A stretch of 64,000 nt of DNA from the NCBI RefSeq assembly GCF_009817885.1, contig NZ_CP041764.1:3720001-3784000 (forward strand), in the 5' to 3' direction. Position 1 is the first letter of the stretch. Each line of letters starts with the position of its first letter. The DNA comes from Serratia rhizosphaerae. GTDB lineage: Bacteria > Pseudomonadota > Gammaproteobacteria > Enterobacterales > Enterobacteriaceae. Under the pieces are notes generated by a model. The model was not told where the DNA came from, did no database searches, and was given only the letters and a program-made list of their open reading frames with translations. The translations under genes and the position numbers were made by a program. Positions 16,053-24,477 of this stretch are shown in pieces.

Positions 16053-17330
16053 TTAGAACGTGTAGTTGAAGTTAGCGCCGTACAGCCAGGCTTTACCTTC
16101 AGACTCGAAGGTGTACGGGCCTTCCTTGACGGTAACGTGCTGACCGTGCATATAGGAGACGCCCACGTCCACCGAGGCGTTCTGGTTGAACGCGTAGGTG
16201 GTGCCGGCGCTGAGCCAGAAGCGGTCCTGATCCGGGATGGAAATGGAGCGGTTCTGGGCCGGTACCGGGCTGTCATCGAAGGCGATACCGGTACGGAAGG
16301 TCCAGTTATCGTCGTAGTAATAGGTGGTACCCAGCGCGATGCGGTAAGCGTCTTTGAAGCCTTCATGCTTCTCGAACAGCGTCTGGCCGTTGCTGCCGGT
16401 GGCGCGCAGCTCCTGGAACTGGCTCCAGCTGGTGTACGCCAGGCTGTAGTGAACGGCCCACTTTGGCGCCACCCGGTTATAACCGGAAATTTCCCACATC
16501 TCAGGCAGGTGCAGCGACAGAGAGCCAGGAATGGTGTTGCCGTCGGTGCCCCATGGCAGGCCGGTCATGCCCTGCATCGGGTTAAAGCTTGATGGGACGC
16601 TGCTCTTGTAATCGCCGTCGAAGTCGACTTTGATTTCGGAACGGTAGGTCAGGCCGTAGCGGTTGTTTTCATCCACTTCATACAGGATGCCGGCGTTCCA
16701 GCCGTAGCCCCATTCGTCGCCCTTCAGGTGTGAAATCTGGGTATCGGCAGGCATGCCGACCGCGGCGCCGCTTTCGCCGGCGTAGCGTTCGAGCTTGGCC
16801 TTGGCGTACAGCGCATCAAAGCCCAGGCCGAAGCTGAAGTGCTGGTTCAGGCGGTACGCGGCGCTCAGGTTGAGGTTAACGGTGGTCAGATCGGTTTTAC
16901 CGGCGTACGGGCCGGCGGTATAGCCGTCGTTAAATTCGGTCGCCAGGCCGTAGTTGCTGGTGACCGAGCCGCCGACGGCCCACTGGTCGTTCAGCGGGTG
17001 GATATAATGAAGGTTCGGGATCCACTGTGCCGGCGCGATGTTTTTCGCATCCAGGCTGTTGCCGGAGCGTGAAGTACCGGAAATATCAACGCCCGGGTCG
17101 ACAAAGATGGCGCCGGCGGAGAAGGTCGGGCGGTCAAACATCATCATGGTCGCCGGGTTGCGGCTGGCTGAGGTGGCATTGTCGGCGACGGCGCCTTCAC
17201 CAGAAAAAGAACGGCCTAAACCAGAAGAAGAGTACTCATTCAACTGGAATCCTGCGGCATACACGTTTGAAGAAATAATCGCCACTGCAGCTGCAAGAGC
17301 TGTTTTCTTGAATAGGTTTTTCTGGCTCAT
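16053..17330 (-). CDS. fadL: Long-chain fatty acid outer-membrane transporter FadL
   Basis: 425 residues from the ATG at 17330 (MSQKNLFKKTALAAAVAIIS), preceded by GAGG; a TTG six bases upstream is not needed. The signal peptide ends at VYA before AGFQLNEYSSSGLGRSFSGEG, the plug segment of FadL. The C-terminus ends in Phe, as expected for a 14-strand barrel protein inserted by BAM. It imports long-chain fatty acids that feed FadD and the FadIJ enzymes encoded nearby. Two FadR-like operators lie upstream. Confidence 0.96.
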   Translation of the reverse strand: MSQKNLFKKTALAAAVAIISSNVYAAGFQLNEYSSSGLGRSFSGEGAVADNATSASRNPATMMMFDRPTFSAGAIFVDPGVDISGTSRSGNSLDAKNIAPAQWIPNLHYIHPLNDQWAVGGSVTSNYGLATEFNDGYTAGPYAGKTDLTTVNLNLSAAYRLNQHFSFGLGFDALYAKAKLERYAGESGAAVGMPADTQISHLKGDEWGYGWNAGILYEVDENNRYGLTYRSEIKVDFDGDYKSSVPSSFNPMQGMTGLPWGTDGNTIPGSLSLHLPEMWEISGYNRVAPKWAVHYSLAYTSWSQFQELRATGSNGQTLFEKHEGFKDAYRIALGTTYYYDDNWTFRTGIAFDDSPVPAQNRSISIPDQDRFWLSAGTTYAFNQNASVDVGVSYMHGQHVTVKEGPYTFESEGKAWLYGANFNYTF

Positions 17331-17417
17331 GACCAAAACCTCATTATGTGTTTATTATTTAAACTATGTTACACGTGGTAACAAGGAGCGCGGGATTGTA
17401 GGGTCCGTTATCCATCA

Positions 17418-17434
17418 GACAAATCAGACCAGTG
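17418..17434. promoter_or_regulatory. FadR operator upstream of fadL (distal half of a pair)
   Basis: GACAAATCAGACCAGTG matches the FadR consensus (AACTGGTCNGACCTGTT family, reverse orientation) at 13 of 17 positions. It lies 88-104 bases upstream of the fadL start. Confidence 0.65.
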
Positions 17435-17441
17435 GCTGAAT

Positions 17442-17458
17442 TATAGGTCTGACCTGTT
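17442..17458. promoter_or_regulatory. FadR operator upstream of fadL
   Basis: TATAGGTCTGACCTGTT matches the FadR consensus at 14 of 17 positions. Together with the site 24 bases away it suggests paired FadR repression of fadL, relieved by long-chain acyl-CoA. Confidence 0.75.
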
Positions 17459-17582
17459 AAGATGTTGCAACTTTGTTTTTGAAATATTTCCAAGTTGATA
17501 TCAAAAAAGAGATCTGCTTAACAAAACGCCAGCGGTAAATAACAAAATTCCTATGTTTATTTATCAAATGAATATTTTTATT

Positions 17583-17598
17583 TGTGATTTCCATCACT
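17583..17598. promoter_or_regulatory. CRP-like site between fadL and yfcZ
   Basis: TGTGA-TTTCCA-TCACT matches the CRP dyad at 9 of 10 key positions. It lies 118 bases before the yfcZ ATG and 253 before fadL on the other strand, so yfcZ is the more likely target. Inference from the motif only. Confidence 0.55.
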
Positions 17599-17715
17599 TA
17601 AAACACCTACAGAGAGTAAGTGCTAGTGATCTCATACGGCGAGGCGTAAAATGGCTTACAGAATCTTGGGTCTTTGCGCCGGGTCATACCCCAGGCGTCG
17701 TGAGGAGAATTGACT

Positions 17716-18012
17716 ATGTCAGATGCAATGAATAAATGCAGCGCGCAGGAAACGGCAGCATGCTGCTGTGTGGATGTCGGCACCGTGATGGACAATACCG
17801 ACTGCACCGCGTCCTACAGCCAGATTTTTACCGACGAGCAAGACGCGCAGCAAACGCTGACGGCGCTGACGGAAAAAGCGCGTTCGGTGGAGTCCGATCC
17901 CTGCGCCATCAGCAGCAGCCTGCAGCCGGTAGACGGCGGCGTGCGATTGAACGCTGATTTCACCTTTTCCTGCCAGGCGGAAACGCTGATTTTTCAGCTG
18001 GGCCTGCGTTAA
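17716..18012 (+). CDS. yfcZ: YfcZ/YiiS family protein (DUF406)
   Basis: 98 residues from the ATG at 17716 with AGGAG eight bases upstream; a second in-frame ATG at 17728 corresponds to the E. coli start. The cysteine-rich N-terminus (CSAQETAACCCVDVGTVMDN), ARSVESDPC and the ending FSCQAETLIFQLGLR are diagnostic of YfcZ. Function is unknown. The position between fadL and fadI is the same as in E. coli. A strong terminator follows. Confidence 0.93.
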   Translation: MSDAMNKCSAQETAACCCVDVGTVMDNTDCTASYSQIFTDEQDAQQTLTALTEKARSVESDPCAISSSLQPVDGGVRLNADFTFSCQAETLIFQLGLR

Positions 18013-18026
18013 CGCATCACGGTATT

Positions 18027-18060
18027 CTGCGCGGCACCCGCCGCGCAGCCTCTTTATTTT
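18027..18060 (+). terminator. Terminator after yfcZ
   Basis: CTGCGCGG-CACCCG-CCGCGCAG stem followed by CCTCTTTATTTT. Rho-independent type. Confidence 0.8.
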
Positions 18061-18159
18061 CCCCTTGCCGGTTTATCCCCCCGTTTGAAAGTTGCTCCTG
18101 CTCGCAGATTTCACCTCTGACGGTTTGCCAAATGTAAACATCTGGTTAACAATGACCTC

Positions 18160-18176
18160 ATCAGGTCAGACCTGTT
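18160..18176. promoter_or_regulatory. FadR operator of fadIJ
   Basis: ATCAGGTCAGACCTGTT, 14 of 17 positions of the FadR consensus, 40-56 bases before the fadI start, where it would overlap the promoter or early transcript. Supports repression of fadIJ by FadR. Confidence 0.8.
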
Positions 18177-18215
18177 TTGCGGATTGCGCTGACGTTACTT
18201 TCTTCAGGAGCATTT

Positions 18216-19526
18216 ATGAGTAAGGCACTGCCGCTGGTCACCCGTCAGGGAGACAGAATTGCAATAGTTAATGGATTACGCACCCCGTTCGCCAAACAGG
18301 CGACCGCCTATCACGGCGTGCCGGCGGTGGATCTCGGTAAAATGGCGGTCAGTGAGTTGGTGGCGCGCAGCGGCATCGACGCGACGCTGATTGAACAGCT
18401 GGTGTTTGGCCAGGTGGTGCAGATGCCGGAGGCGCCGAATATCGCGCGCGAGATCGTGCTCGGCACCGGCATGAGCGTACATACCGACGCCTACAGCGTC
18501 TCCCGCGCCTGCGCCACCAGTTTCCAGGCGATCGCCAACGTGGCGGAAAGCATTATCGCCGGCAGCATCAGCGTCGGCATTGCCGGCGGCGCTGATTCTT
18601 CCTCCGTACTGCCGATCGGCGTCAGCAAAGCGCTGGCGCGTACGCTGGTGGACGTCAACAAAGCGCGCACGCTGTCGCAGCGCCTGAAGCTGTTCAGCCG
18701 GTTGAAGTTCCGCGACCTGCTGCCGGTGCCGCCGGCGGTGGCGGAATACTCCACCGGCCTGCGGATGGGCGACACCGCCGAACAAATGGCGAAGACGCAC
18801 GGCATCAGCCGTGAAGATCAGGACGCGCTGGCACACCGTTCTCACCAGTTGGCGGCCAATGCCTGGGAGCAGGGCTGGCTGCACGATGAAGTAATGACGG
18901 CATACGTGCCGCCGTATAAGGCGGAACTGACCGAAGACAACAATGTCCGCAAAGACTCCAGCCTGGCCTCCTACGCCAAATTAAAGCCGGCCTTCGATCG
19001 TAAACACGGCAGCGTGACCGCGGCCAACAGTACGCCGCTCACCGACGGTGCGGCGGCGGTGCTGATGATGAGCGAATCCCGCGCCAGAGAGCTGGGGCTG
19101 CGGCCGCTCGGCTATCTGCGCAGCTTCGCCTTTGCCGCCATCGACGTCTGGCAGGATATGCTGCTGGGGCCGTCGTACGCCACGCCGCTGGCGCTGGATC
19201 GGGCGGGCATTACGCTGGCCGATTTAACGTTGATTGATATGCATGAAGCCTTCGCCGCGCAGACGCTGGCCAACCTGAAAATGTTCGCCAGCGCGGCGTT
19301 CGCCCACGAGAAGCTAGGGCGCGACGCGGCGATCGGGGAAGTCGACATGGAGAAGTTCAACGTACTGGGCGGCTCTATTGCCTACGGGCATCCGTTTGCC
19401 GCCACCGGCGCGCGCATGATTACCCAGACGCTGCATGAGCTGAAACGTCGCGGCGGCGGTCTGGGGCTGGCGACCGCCTGCGCCGCCGGCGGTCTGGGCG
19501 CGGCGATGGTTGTGGAGGTGGAATAA
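18216..19526 (+). CDS. fadI: 3-ketoacyl-CoA thiolase FadI
   Basis: 436 residues from the ATG at 18216, preceded by AGGAG; the upstream extension has no homology. Thiolase active-site Cys99 in YSVSRACATSFQA, plus the conserved DMHEAFAAQ and GGSIAYGHPFAATGAR motifs with catalytic histidines and CAAGGLG near the C-terminus. It cleaves 3-ketoacyl-CoA in the anaerobic-type beta-oxidation complex with FadJ. The stop overlaps the fadJ start by one base (TAATG). Confidence 0.96.
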   Translation: MSKALPLVTRQGDRIAIVNGLRTPFAKQATAYHGVPAVDLGKMAVSELVARSGIDATLIEQLVFGQVVQMPEAPNIAREIVLGTGMSVHTDAYSVSRACATSFQAIANVAESIIAGSISVGIAGGADSSSVLPIGVSKALARTLVDVNKARTLSQRLKLFSRLKFRDLLPVPPAVAEYSTGLRMGDTAEQMAKTHGISREDQDALAHRSHQLAANAWEQGWLHDEVMTAYVPPYKAELTEDNNVRKDSSLASYAKLKPAFDRKHGSVTAANSTPLTDGAAAVLMMSESRARELGLRPLGYLRSFAFAAIDVWQDMLLGPSYATPLALDRAGITLADLTLIDMHEAFAAQTLANLKMFASAAFAHEKLGRDAAIGEVDMEKFNVLGGSIAYGHPFAATGARMITQTLHELKRRGGGLGLATACAAGGLGAAMVVEVE

Positions 19527-21688
19527 TGAGCGCAGCGACCAATGCACTGCATGAGCAACGGGCTCCACAGACGGCGTTTCGTCTGACCCTGCGGCCGGAC
19601 AACATCGGCGTGATTACCATCGACGTGCCGGGGGAAAAGGTCAATACGCTGAAGGCGGAGTTTGTTGAACAGATTAACGATGTGCTGATCCAGGCGCAGC
19701 AGCAGACCACGCTGGAAGGCCTGGTCATTATCTCCGGTAAGCCCGATTCCTTTATTGCCGGCGCCGATATCACCATGATCGCCGCCTGCAACAGCGCCAA
19801 AGAGGCGCAGTCGCTGGCGAAGAAAGGGCAGAGCACGCTGGCGCAGCTGGCGGCTTTTCCGGTGCCGGTGGTGGCGGCGATCCACGGTGCCTGTCTGGGC
19901 GGCGGGCTCGAGCTGGCGCTGGCTTGCCACAGCCGGGTATGTTCCCTGGACGATAAAACCGCGCTCGGCCTGCCGGAAGTGCAGCTGGGGCTGTTGCCGG
20001 GATCCGGCGGCACGCAGCGGCTGCCGCGTCTGATTGGCGCCGGCAAAGCGCTGGATATGATGCTGACCGGCAAACAGATCCGCGCCCGTCAGGCGCTGCG
20101 CATGGGGCTGGTGGACGATGCGGTGCCGCACGCCATTTTGCTTGAGACGGCGGTCGCGCGCGCCAGGCAGGGCTGGTCGGCGCGGCGCGAACTGCCGTGG
20201 CAGGAACGGTTGCTCAACGGCCCGCTCGGGCGCAGTGCGCTGTTCGCCATCGTGCGCAAGAAAACGCTGGAGAAGACGCACGGTAATTATCCGGCGGCGG
20301 AGCGGATTATCCAGGTGGTGCGTACCGGTTTGGACCAGGGCAGCGCCAGCGGTTATGAGGCCGAGGCGCGCGCGTTTGGCGAGCTGGCGATGACGCCGCA
20401 GTCAGCGGCGCTGCGCAGCCTGTTTTTTGCTTCCACCGCGCTGAAAAAGGAGCGTGGCGCCGATGCGCAGCCGCACGCGCTTGAACGGGTCGGCATTCTG
20501 GGCGGCGGCCTGATGGGCGGCGGCATCGCCTGTGTGACGGCCACGCGCGGCGGTTTGCCGGTACGTATTAAGGACATCAGCACCCAGGGCATTAATCACG
20601 CACTGAAATACAGCTGGGACGTGCTGAGCAAGCGGGTGCGCCGCAAACGCATGCGTCCGGCAGAGCGGCAAAAGCAGATGATGCTGATTTCCGGCACCAC
20701 CGATTACTGCGGTTTTGAGCAGCTGGATATTGTGGTGGAGGCGGTGTTCGAAGATCTGGCTCTGAAGCAGCAGATGGTGGCGGAGGTAGAGCAGCATGCC
20801 GCGCCGCATACCGTCTTTGCCTCTAACACCTCTTCGCTGCCGATTAGCCAGATCGCCGCCAAGGCGCAGCGGCCGGAGCAAGTGATCGGCCTGCACTATT
20901 TCAGCCCGGTGGACAAAATGCCGCTGGTGGAGGTGATACCGCATGCCGCAACCAGCGCCGCAACCATCGCCACTACCGTGGCGCTGGCGCATAAGCAGGG
21001 GAAAACGGCGATAGTGGTGGCCGACCGCGCCGGTTTTTACGTCAACCGCATCCTGGCGCCCTATATTAATGAGGCGGCGCGCTGCCTGCTGGTCGGCGAG
21101 CCGATCGAGGCGCTGGATAAGGCGCTGGTGGATTTCGGCTTCCCGGTGGGGCCGATTACGCTGTTGGACGAGGTCGGCATCGACGTAGGCACCAAAATTA
21201 TTCCTATTCTGGTGGAGGAACTGGGGCCGCGCTTCGCCGCGCCGGCGGCGTTTGATGCGGTGCTGAAAGATGGCCGCAAGGGGCGCAAGAACGGCAAGGG
21301 CTTCTATCTGTATCCCAGCGAAGGCCAGCAGCGCCAGCGCCGAAAACGTGCCGATGCTTCGGTTTATACGCTGCTCGGCGTCACGCCGAAGGCGCATCTG
21401 CCGCCGGCGGAGATCGCCCAGCGCTGCGTGATGATGATGTTGAACGAAGCGGCGCGTTGTCTGGAAGAAGGCGTGATTCGCAGCGCCCGCGACGGCGATA
21501 TCGGCGCGGTGTTCGGCATTGGCTTCCCGCCGTTCCTCGGCGGACCGTTCCGCTATATGGATGAGCTTGGTGCGGAGACGGTGGTGAAAACCCTGCAATA
21601 TCTGCAGCAGCAGCACGGCGAGCATTTTGCGCCGTGCGAACGTCTGCAGCGCATGGCACAACAGGGCGAGCGTTTCTATCCCCGCTAG
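19526..21688 (+). CDS. fadJ: Multifunctional enoyl-CoA hydratase/3-hydroxyacyl-CoA dehydrogenase FadJ
   Basis: 720 residues. An N-terminal crotonase domain (about 15-200; SFIAGADITMI and IHGACLGGGLELALACH, oxyanion-hole residues, and GLPEVQLGLLPGSGGTQRLPR) precedes the NAD-binding 3-hydroxyacyl-CoA dehydrogenase domain starting at VGILGGGLMGGGIA (about 322) with HYFSPVDKMPLVEV. It is the alpha subunit of the FadIJ complex. Cotranscribed with fadI under the FadR site upstream. Confidence 0.96.
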   Translation: MSAATNALHEQRAPQTAFRLTLRPDNIGVITIDVPGEKVNTLKAEFVEQINDVLIQAQQQTTLEGLVIISGKPDSFIAGADITMIAACNSAKEAQSLAKKGQSTLAQLAAFPVPVVAAIHGACLGGGLELALACHSRVCSLDDKTALGLPEVQLGLLPGSGGTQRLPRLIGAGKALDMMLTGKQIRARQALRMGLVDDAVPHAILLETAVARARQGWSARRELPWQERLLNGPLGRSALFAIVRKKTLEKTHGNYPAAERIIQVVRTGLDQGSASGYEAEARAFGELAMTPQSAALRSLFFASTALKKERGADAQPHALERVGILGGGLMGGGIACVTATRGGLPVRIKDISTQGINHALKYSWDVLSKRVRRKRMRPAERQKQMMLISGTTDYCGFEQLDIVVEAVFEDLALKQQMVAEVEQHAAPHTVFASNTSSLPISQIAAKAQRPEQVIGLHYFSPVDKMPLVEVIPHAATSAATIATTVALAHKQGKTAIVVADRAGFYVNRILAPYINEAARCLLVGEPIEALDKALVDFGFPVGPITLLDEVGIDVGTKIIPILVEELGPRFAAPAAFDAVLKDGRKGRKNGKGFYLYPSEGQQRQRRKRADASVYTLLGVTPKAHLPPAEIAQRCVMMMLNEAARCLEEGVIRSARDGDIGAVFGIGFPPFLGGPFRYMDELGAETVVKTLQYLQQQHGEHFAPCERLQRMAQQGERFYPR

Positions 21689-22139
21689 CGGGCAGCATGG
21701 CGGCCCGATTTGCACTACAGTAACAGCAGGGGCGTGATGTGATCGCTATCACTCCTTGCAACACCTGCAATCCCGGACGCTGTACAGGGAGATAGGGGCG
21801 AGGTAACGTAGGTTGTCGGCGGCGAAGGGTGAGCCGCCGGTATGAAATCTCGCGCATTGCGCGTGAAATTTAACCTGTTGAATTGGTTGTAAAGTGAACG
21901 ATGGCTTCGCGTAAAGTCGCGCCGACGGCGAAAAAACGGCGTTTTCTTTACGTGAACTTTCAGGCAAAATGCCCGGCCGCCATAGAGAGACGGCGCGTTA
22001 TCGTTTGGAAGCACAATGTGCTTTTGCGTTAATCAGGGGCCCGGCGCTACGGCACGTTCAGCGTGGCCGGTAATGAGCCGGAGTCATTGAAGCGGCTGCT
22101 GCAATTACGCAGTTATTTTGTCAACAACAGCGGTGCACT
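21689..22139. other. Intergenic region fadJ-sixA with CRP-like site and small frames
   Basis: 451 bases without a convincing gene. A CRP-like dyad is at 21738-21753. Hairpins: GGCGGC-GAAGGGTGA-GCCGCC (about 21817-21837) and GCGCATTGCGC (about 21852). Two short plus-strand frames, a 16-codon one from ATG 21842 and a basic 43-codon one from ATG 21901 to 22032 (begins MASRKVAPTAKKRRFLYVNF), have only weak ribosome-binding sites. The 43-codon frame is the better candidate, but I cannot support it firmly. Confidence 0.45.
21738..21753. promoter_or_regulatory. CRP-like site upstream of sixA
   Basis: TGTGA-TCGCTA-TCACT, 9 of 10 key positions of the CRP dyad, about 390 bases before sixA. It could serve a transcript that starts in this unusually long leader. 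Confidence 0.55.
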
Positions 22140-22622
22140 ATGCAAGTTTTGATTATGCGTCACGGAGAGGCGGCGCTCGATGCGGCCAGCGATGCGGTAA
22201 GACCTCTTACCCTTTGCGGCCGTGATGAGTCACGTCAGATGGCGGCCTGGTTGAACACCAAGTCTGTGGATATTGAACGCGTGCTGGTCAGTCCTTATCT
22301 GCGCGCCGAGCAGACGCTGGACACGGTGCGTGCTGCGCTGACGCTGCCGGATGGCGCGGAAGTGATGCCGGCGCTGACCCCGGGCGGCGACGCCGCGCTG
22401 GTCGGCAGCTATCTGCAGGTCCTGGCGCAGCAGGGGGTGAAGTCGGTGCTGGTCGTTTCTCACCTGCCGCTGGTCGGCTATCTGGTGGCGGAACTGTGCC
22501 CGGGCGAATGCCCGCCGATGTTCGCTACCTCGGCGATCGCCTATGTCGAACTGACGCAGGACGGCAGCGCAGGCAAGCTGGAGTGGCAGGTCAGCCCGTC
22601 ACAGCTGATGGCGAAAGTCTGA
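22140..22622 (+). CDS. sixA: Phosphohistidine phosphatase SixA
   Basis: 160 residues; histidine-phosphatase superfamily with the N-terminal RHG motif (His8 in LIMRHGEAALDA), the second arginine in SPYLRAEQTLD and the distal His in VVSHLPLVGYL. E. coli SixA removes phosphate from histidine of the ArcB HPt domain and of the nitrogen-PTS protein NPr. The ribosome-binding site before ATG 22140 is weak. Position next to fadJ is as in E. coli. Confidence 0.94.
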   Translation: MQVLIMRHGEAALDAASDAVRPLTLCGRDESRQMAAWLNTKSVDIERVLVSPYLRAEQTLDTVRAALTLPDGAEVMPALTPGGDAALVGSYLQVLAQQGVKSVLVVSHLPLVGYLVAELCPGECPPMFATSAIAYVELTQDGSAGKLEWQVSPSQLMAKV

Positions 22623-22644
22623 CGGCGCAATGCGCATTAACCGC

Positions 22645-22671
22645 AAAGGGCGATGATAAACATCGCCCTTT
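22645..22671. terminator. Bidirectional terminator between sixA and smrB
   Basis: AAAGGGCGATG-ATAAA-CATCGCCCTTT, an 11-bp perfect stem between convergent genes, with the T-rich GTCATTT after it on the plus strand. Confidence 0.85.
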
Positions 22672-22685
22672 GTCATTTCAGCGGC

Positions 22686-23216
22686 CTAGTCAGCCAGTTC
22701 GACCAACAGCAATATGGCGGCATTGCCGCCCCATTCTTTCGGCGCCTGATGGAACGCCAGCACGTCCGGGTGCTGCGCCAGCCACAGCGGCGTCTGCTGC
22801 TTGAGAATATGTTTGCCGTGCCCGTGCATCACGCAGGCGCAGTAGACGTGCTCGCGTTTACAGGCGGCGATCAGCGCCCCCAACTCCTGTTTGGCCTGCA
22901 GTTGCGTCAGCCCGTGCAGATCGAGAAACAGATCCGGCACATAGTCGCCGCGGCGCAGCTTTTTCAGTTCAAACTGGCTGGCACCGGGGCGTACATAGCG
23001 GGTCGGGCCGTCTTCGTCCAGCTGCGGCTGGAACTCATCGGAAAAATAGAAACTGGCGTCGACCTGTTCCTGCAGCAGGCGCTGCGGCGGCGTCTGCTTG
23101 ATTTTGGGTTTGGGCGGGCGGTGGACAATGGTGTCCTGACGCAGCTTCTTGGCGCCCGTCACCGAGTCTCTGAAGAGCTGCAGTTCATCCTGGCTCAGCG
23201 GCGGTTTGTTCTTCAT
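22686..23216 (-). CDS. smrB: Ribosome rescue factor SmrB
   Basis: 176 residues from the ATG at 23216 (MKNKPPLSQDELQLFRD). The N-terminal extension carries DTIVHRP; the Smr domain (about 90-176) has LDLHGLTQLQAK and CVMHGHGKHILK, the DLH and GxG motifs of the endonuclease fold. SmrB is recruited to collided ribosomes and cleaves the mRNA between them. Nearly identical to E. coli YfcN in the domain. Divergent from prmB. Confidence 0.95.
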   Translation of the reverse strand: MKNKPPLSQDELQLFRDSVTGAKKLRQDTIVHRPPKPKIKQTPPQRLLQEQVDASFYFSDEFQPQLDEDGPTRYVRPGASQFELKKLRRGDYVPDLFLDLHGLTQLQAKQELGALIAACKREHVYCACVMHGHGKHILKQQTPLWLAQHPDVLAFHQAPKEWGGNAAILLLVELAD

Positions 23217-23482
23217 GGTTCTCATTCACTGACGACTATTTTAGCGTTAGTTTATCGTGTCGCGCGCGATCTGACGACGCAAAACTGTTGCCGTCAGGTT
23301 AAGCCAGGTTAATGAGAAGCGGCTAACCTTAACGTGATGACCGCGCATCCTGCCCGCCAGCCGCCGTTTACCGGTGCGTCGGCAACTTGCTGCAGGGGCG
23401 TATATAGCTGCTGATTTGTCGCGGGCTTCGTGGCAAACTATGCGGCTATCTCATGAATCACAGCCGCCTGCCGGAGGGCACT

Positions 23483-24415
23483 TTGGACAAAATTTTCGTC
23501 GACGAAGCAGTGAACGAACTGCACACCATTCAGGATATGCTGCGCTGGACCGTCAGCCGCTTCAGCGCCGCCAATATCTACTATGGTCACGGAACCGATA
23601 ATCCGTGGGACGAAGCGGTGCAGCTGGTTCTGCCGAGTTTGTATCTGCCGCTGGATATTCCGGAAGAGATGCGCAGCGCGCGTCTGACCTCCAGCGAGCG
23701 CCATCGCATCGTCGAGCGGGTGATCCGCCGCATCAACGAGCGCGTGCCGGTGGCGTATCTGACCAACAAGGCCTGGTTCTGCGGCCTGGAGTTTTACGTT
23801 GATGAGCGCGTGCTGGTGCCGCGTTCGCCGATTGGTGAGCTGATCAACGATGGGTTCAGCGGCCTGATCCCGCATCCGCCGCGCCATATTCTGGATATGT
23901 GCACCGGCAGCGGCTGCATCGCCATCGCCTGCGGGTACGCCTTCCCGGAAGCGGACGTGGACGCGGTGGACATCTCCAGCGACGTGCTGGCGGTTACCGA
24001 GCGCAATATTCAGGCGCTGGGCGTTGAACATCAGGTGATCCCGATCCGTTCCGATCTGTTCCGCGACGTTCCCGCGATCCAGTACGATCTGATCGTCACC
24101 AACCCGCCGTATGTTGATGCCGAAGATATGTCCGATCTGCCGGAAGAGTTTCGCTTTGAGCCGGAACTGGGCCTGGCGGCGGGCAGCGACGGCCTGAAAC
24201 TGGTGCGCCGCATTCTGGCCTGCGCGCCGGACTTCCTCAGCGATGACGGCGTGCTGATTTGTGAAGTCGGCAACAGCATGGTACACCTGATGGAGCAGTA
24301 CCCGGATATTCCGTTCACCTGGTTGGAGTTTGCCAACGGCGGCGACGGCGTATTTATGCTGACCAAGCAGCAGCTGGTGGACTGCAAGGCGCATTTCAGC
24401 ATGTATCGCAGCTGA
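23483..24415 (+). CDS. prmB: 50S ribosomal protein L3 glutamine methyltransferase PrmB
   Basis: 310 residues from a TTG start at 23483. This start is chosen over the ATG at 23453 because GGAGGG lies four to five bases before it and because it gives the E. coli N-terminus (DKIFVDEAVNEL). The Rossmann methyltransferase motif is ILDMCTGSGCIAIA and the N5-glutamine signature is TNPPYVDAEDM. It methylates Gln150 of L3 using S-adenosylmethionine. Followed by aroC, as in E. coli. Confidence 0.94.
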   Translation: MDKIFVDEAVNELHTIQDMLRWTVSRFSAANIYYGHGTDNPWDEAVQLVLPSLYLPLDIPEEMRSARLTSSERHRIVERVIRRINERVPVAYLTNKAWFCGLEFYVDERVLVPRSPIGELINDGFSGLIPHPPRHILDMCTGSGCIAIACGYAFPEADVDAVDISSDVLAVTERNIQALGVEHQVIPIRSDLFRDVPAIQYDLIVTNPPYVDAEDMSDLPEEFRFEPELGLAAGSDGLKLVRRILACAPDFLSDDGVLICEVGNSMVHLMEQYPDIPFTWLEFANGGDGVFMLTKQQLVDCKAHFSMYRS

Positions 24416-24477
24416 TGATTTTCCCTGGCCTGCTGCTGCAGGCCCGATAACAAAAAATGTAACGGTAAGGAGCCGTG

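Noticed and set aside
20402..21715. 437-codon frame antisense to fadJ
   Set aside because: Arginine/histidine-rich shadow caused by high-GC codon bias on the opposite strand; the same holds for other long antisense frames over ccmF, cusB, mnmC, purF, fabB and tctA.
21715..22014. 99-codon minus-strand frame between fadJ and sixA
   Set aside because: No family features or ribosome-binding site, and it runs antisense to the putative sixA leader.
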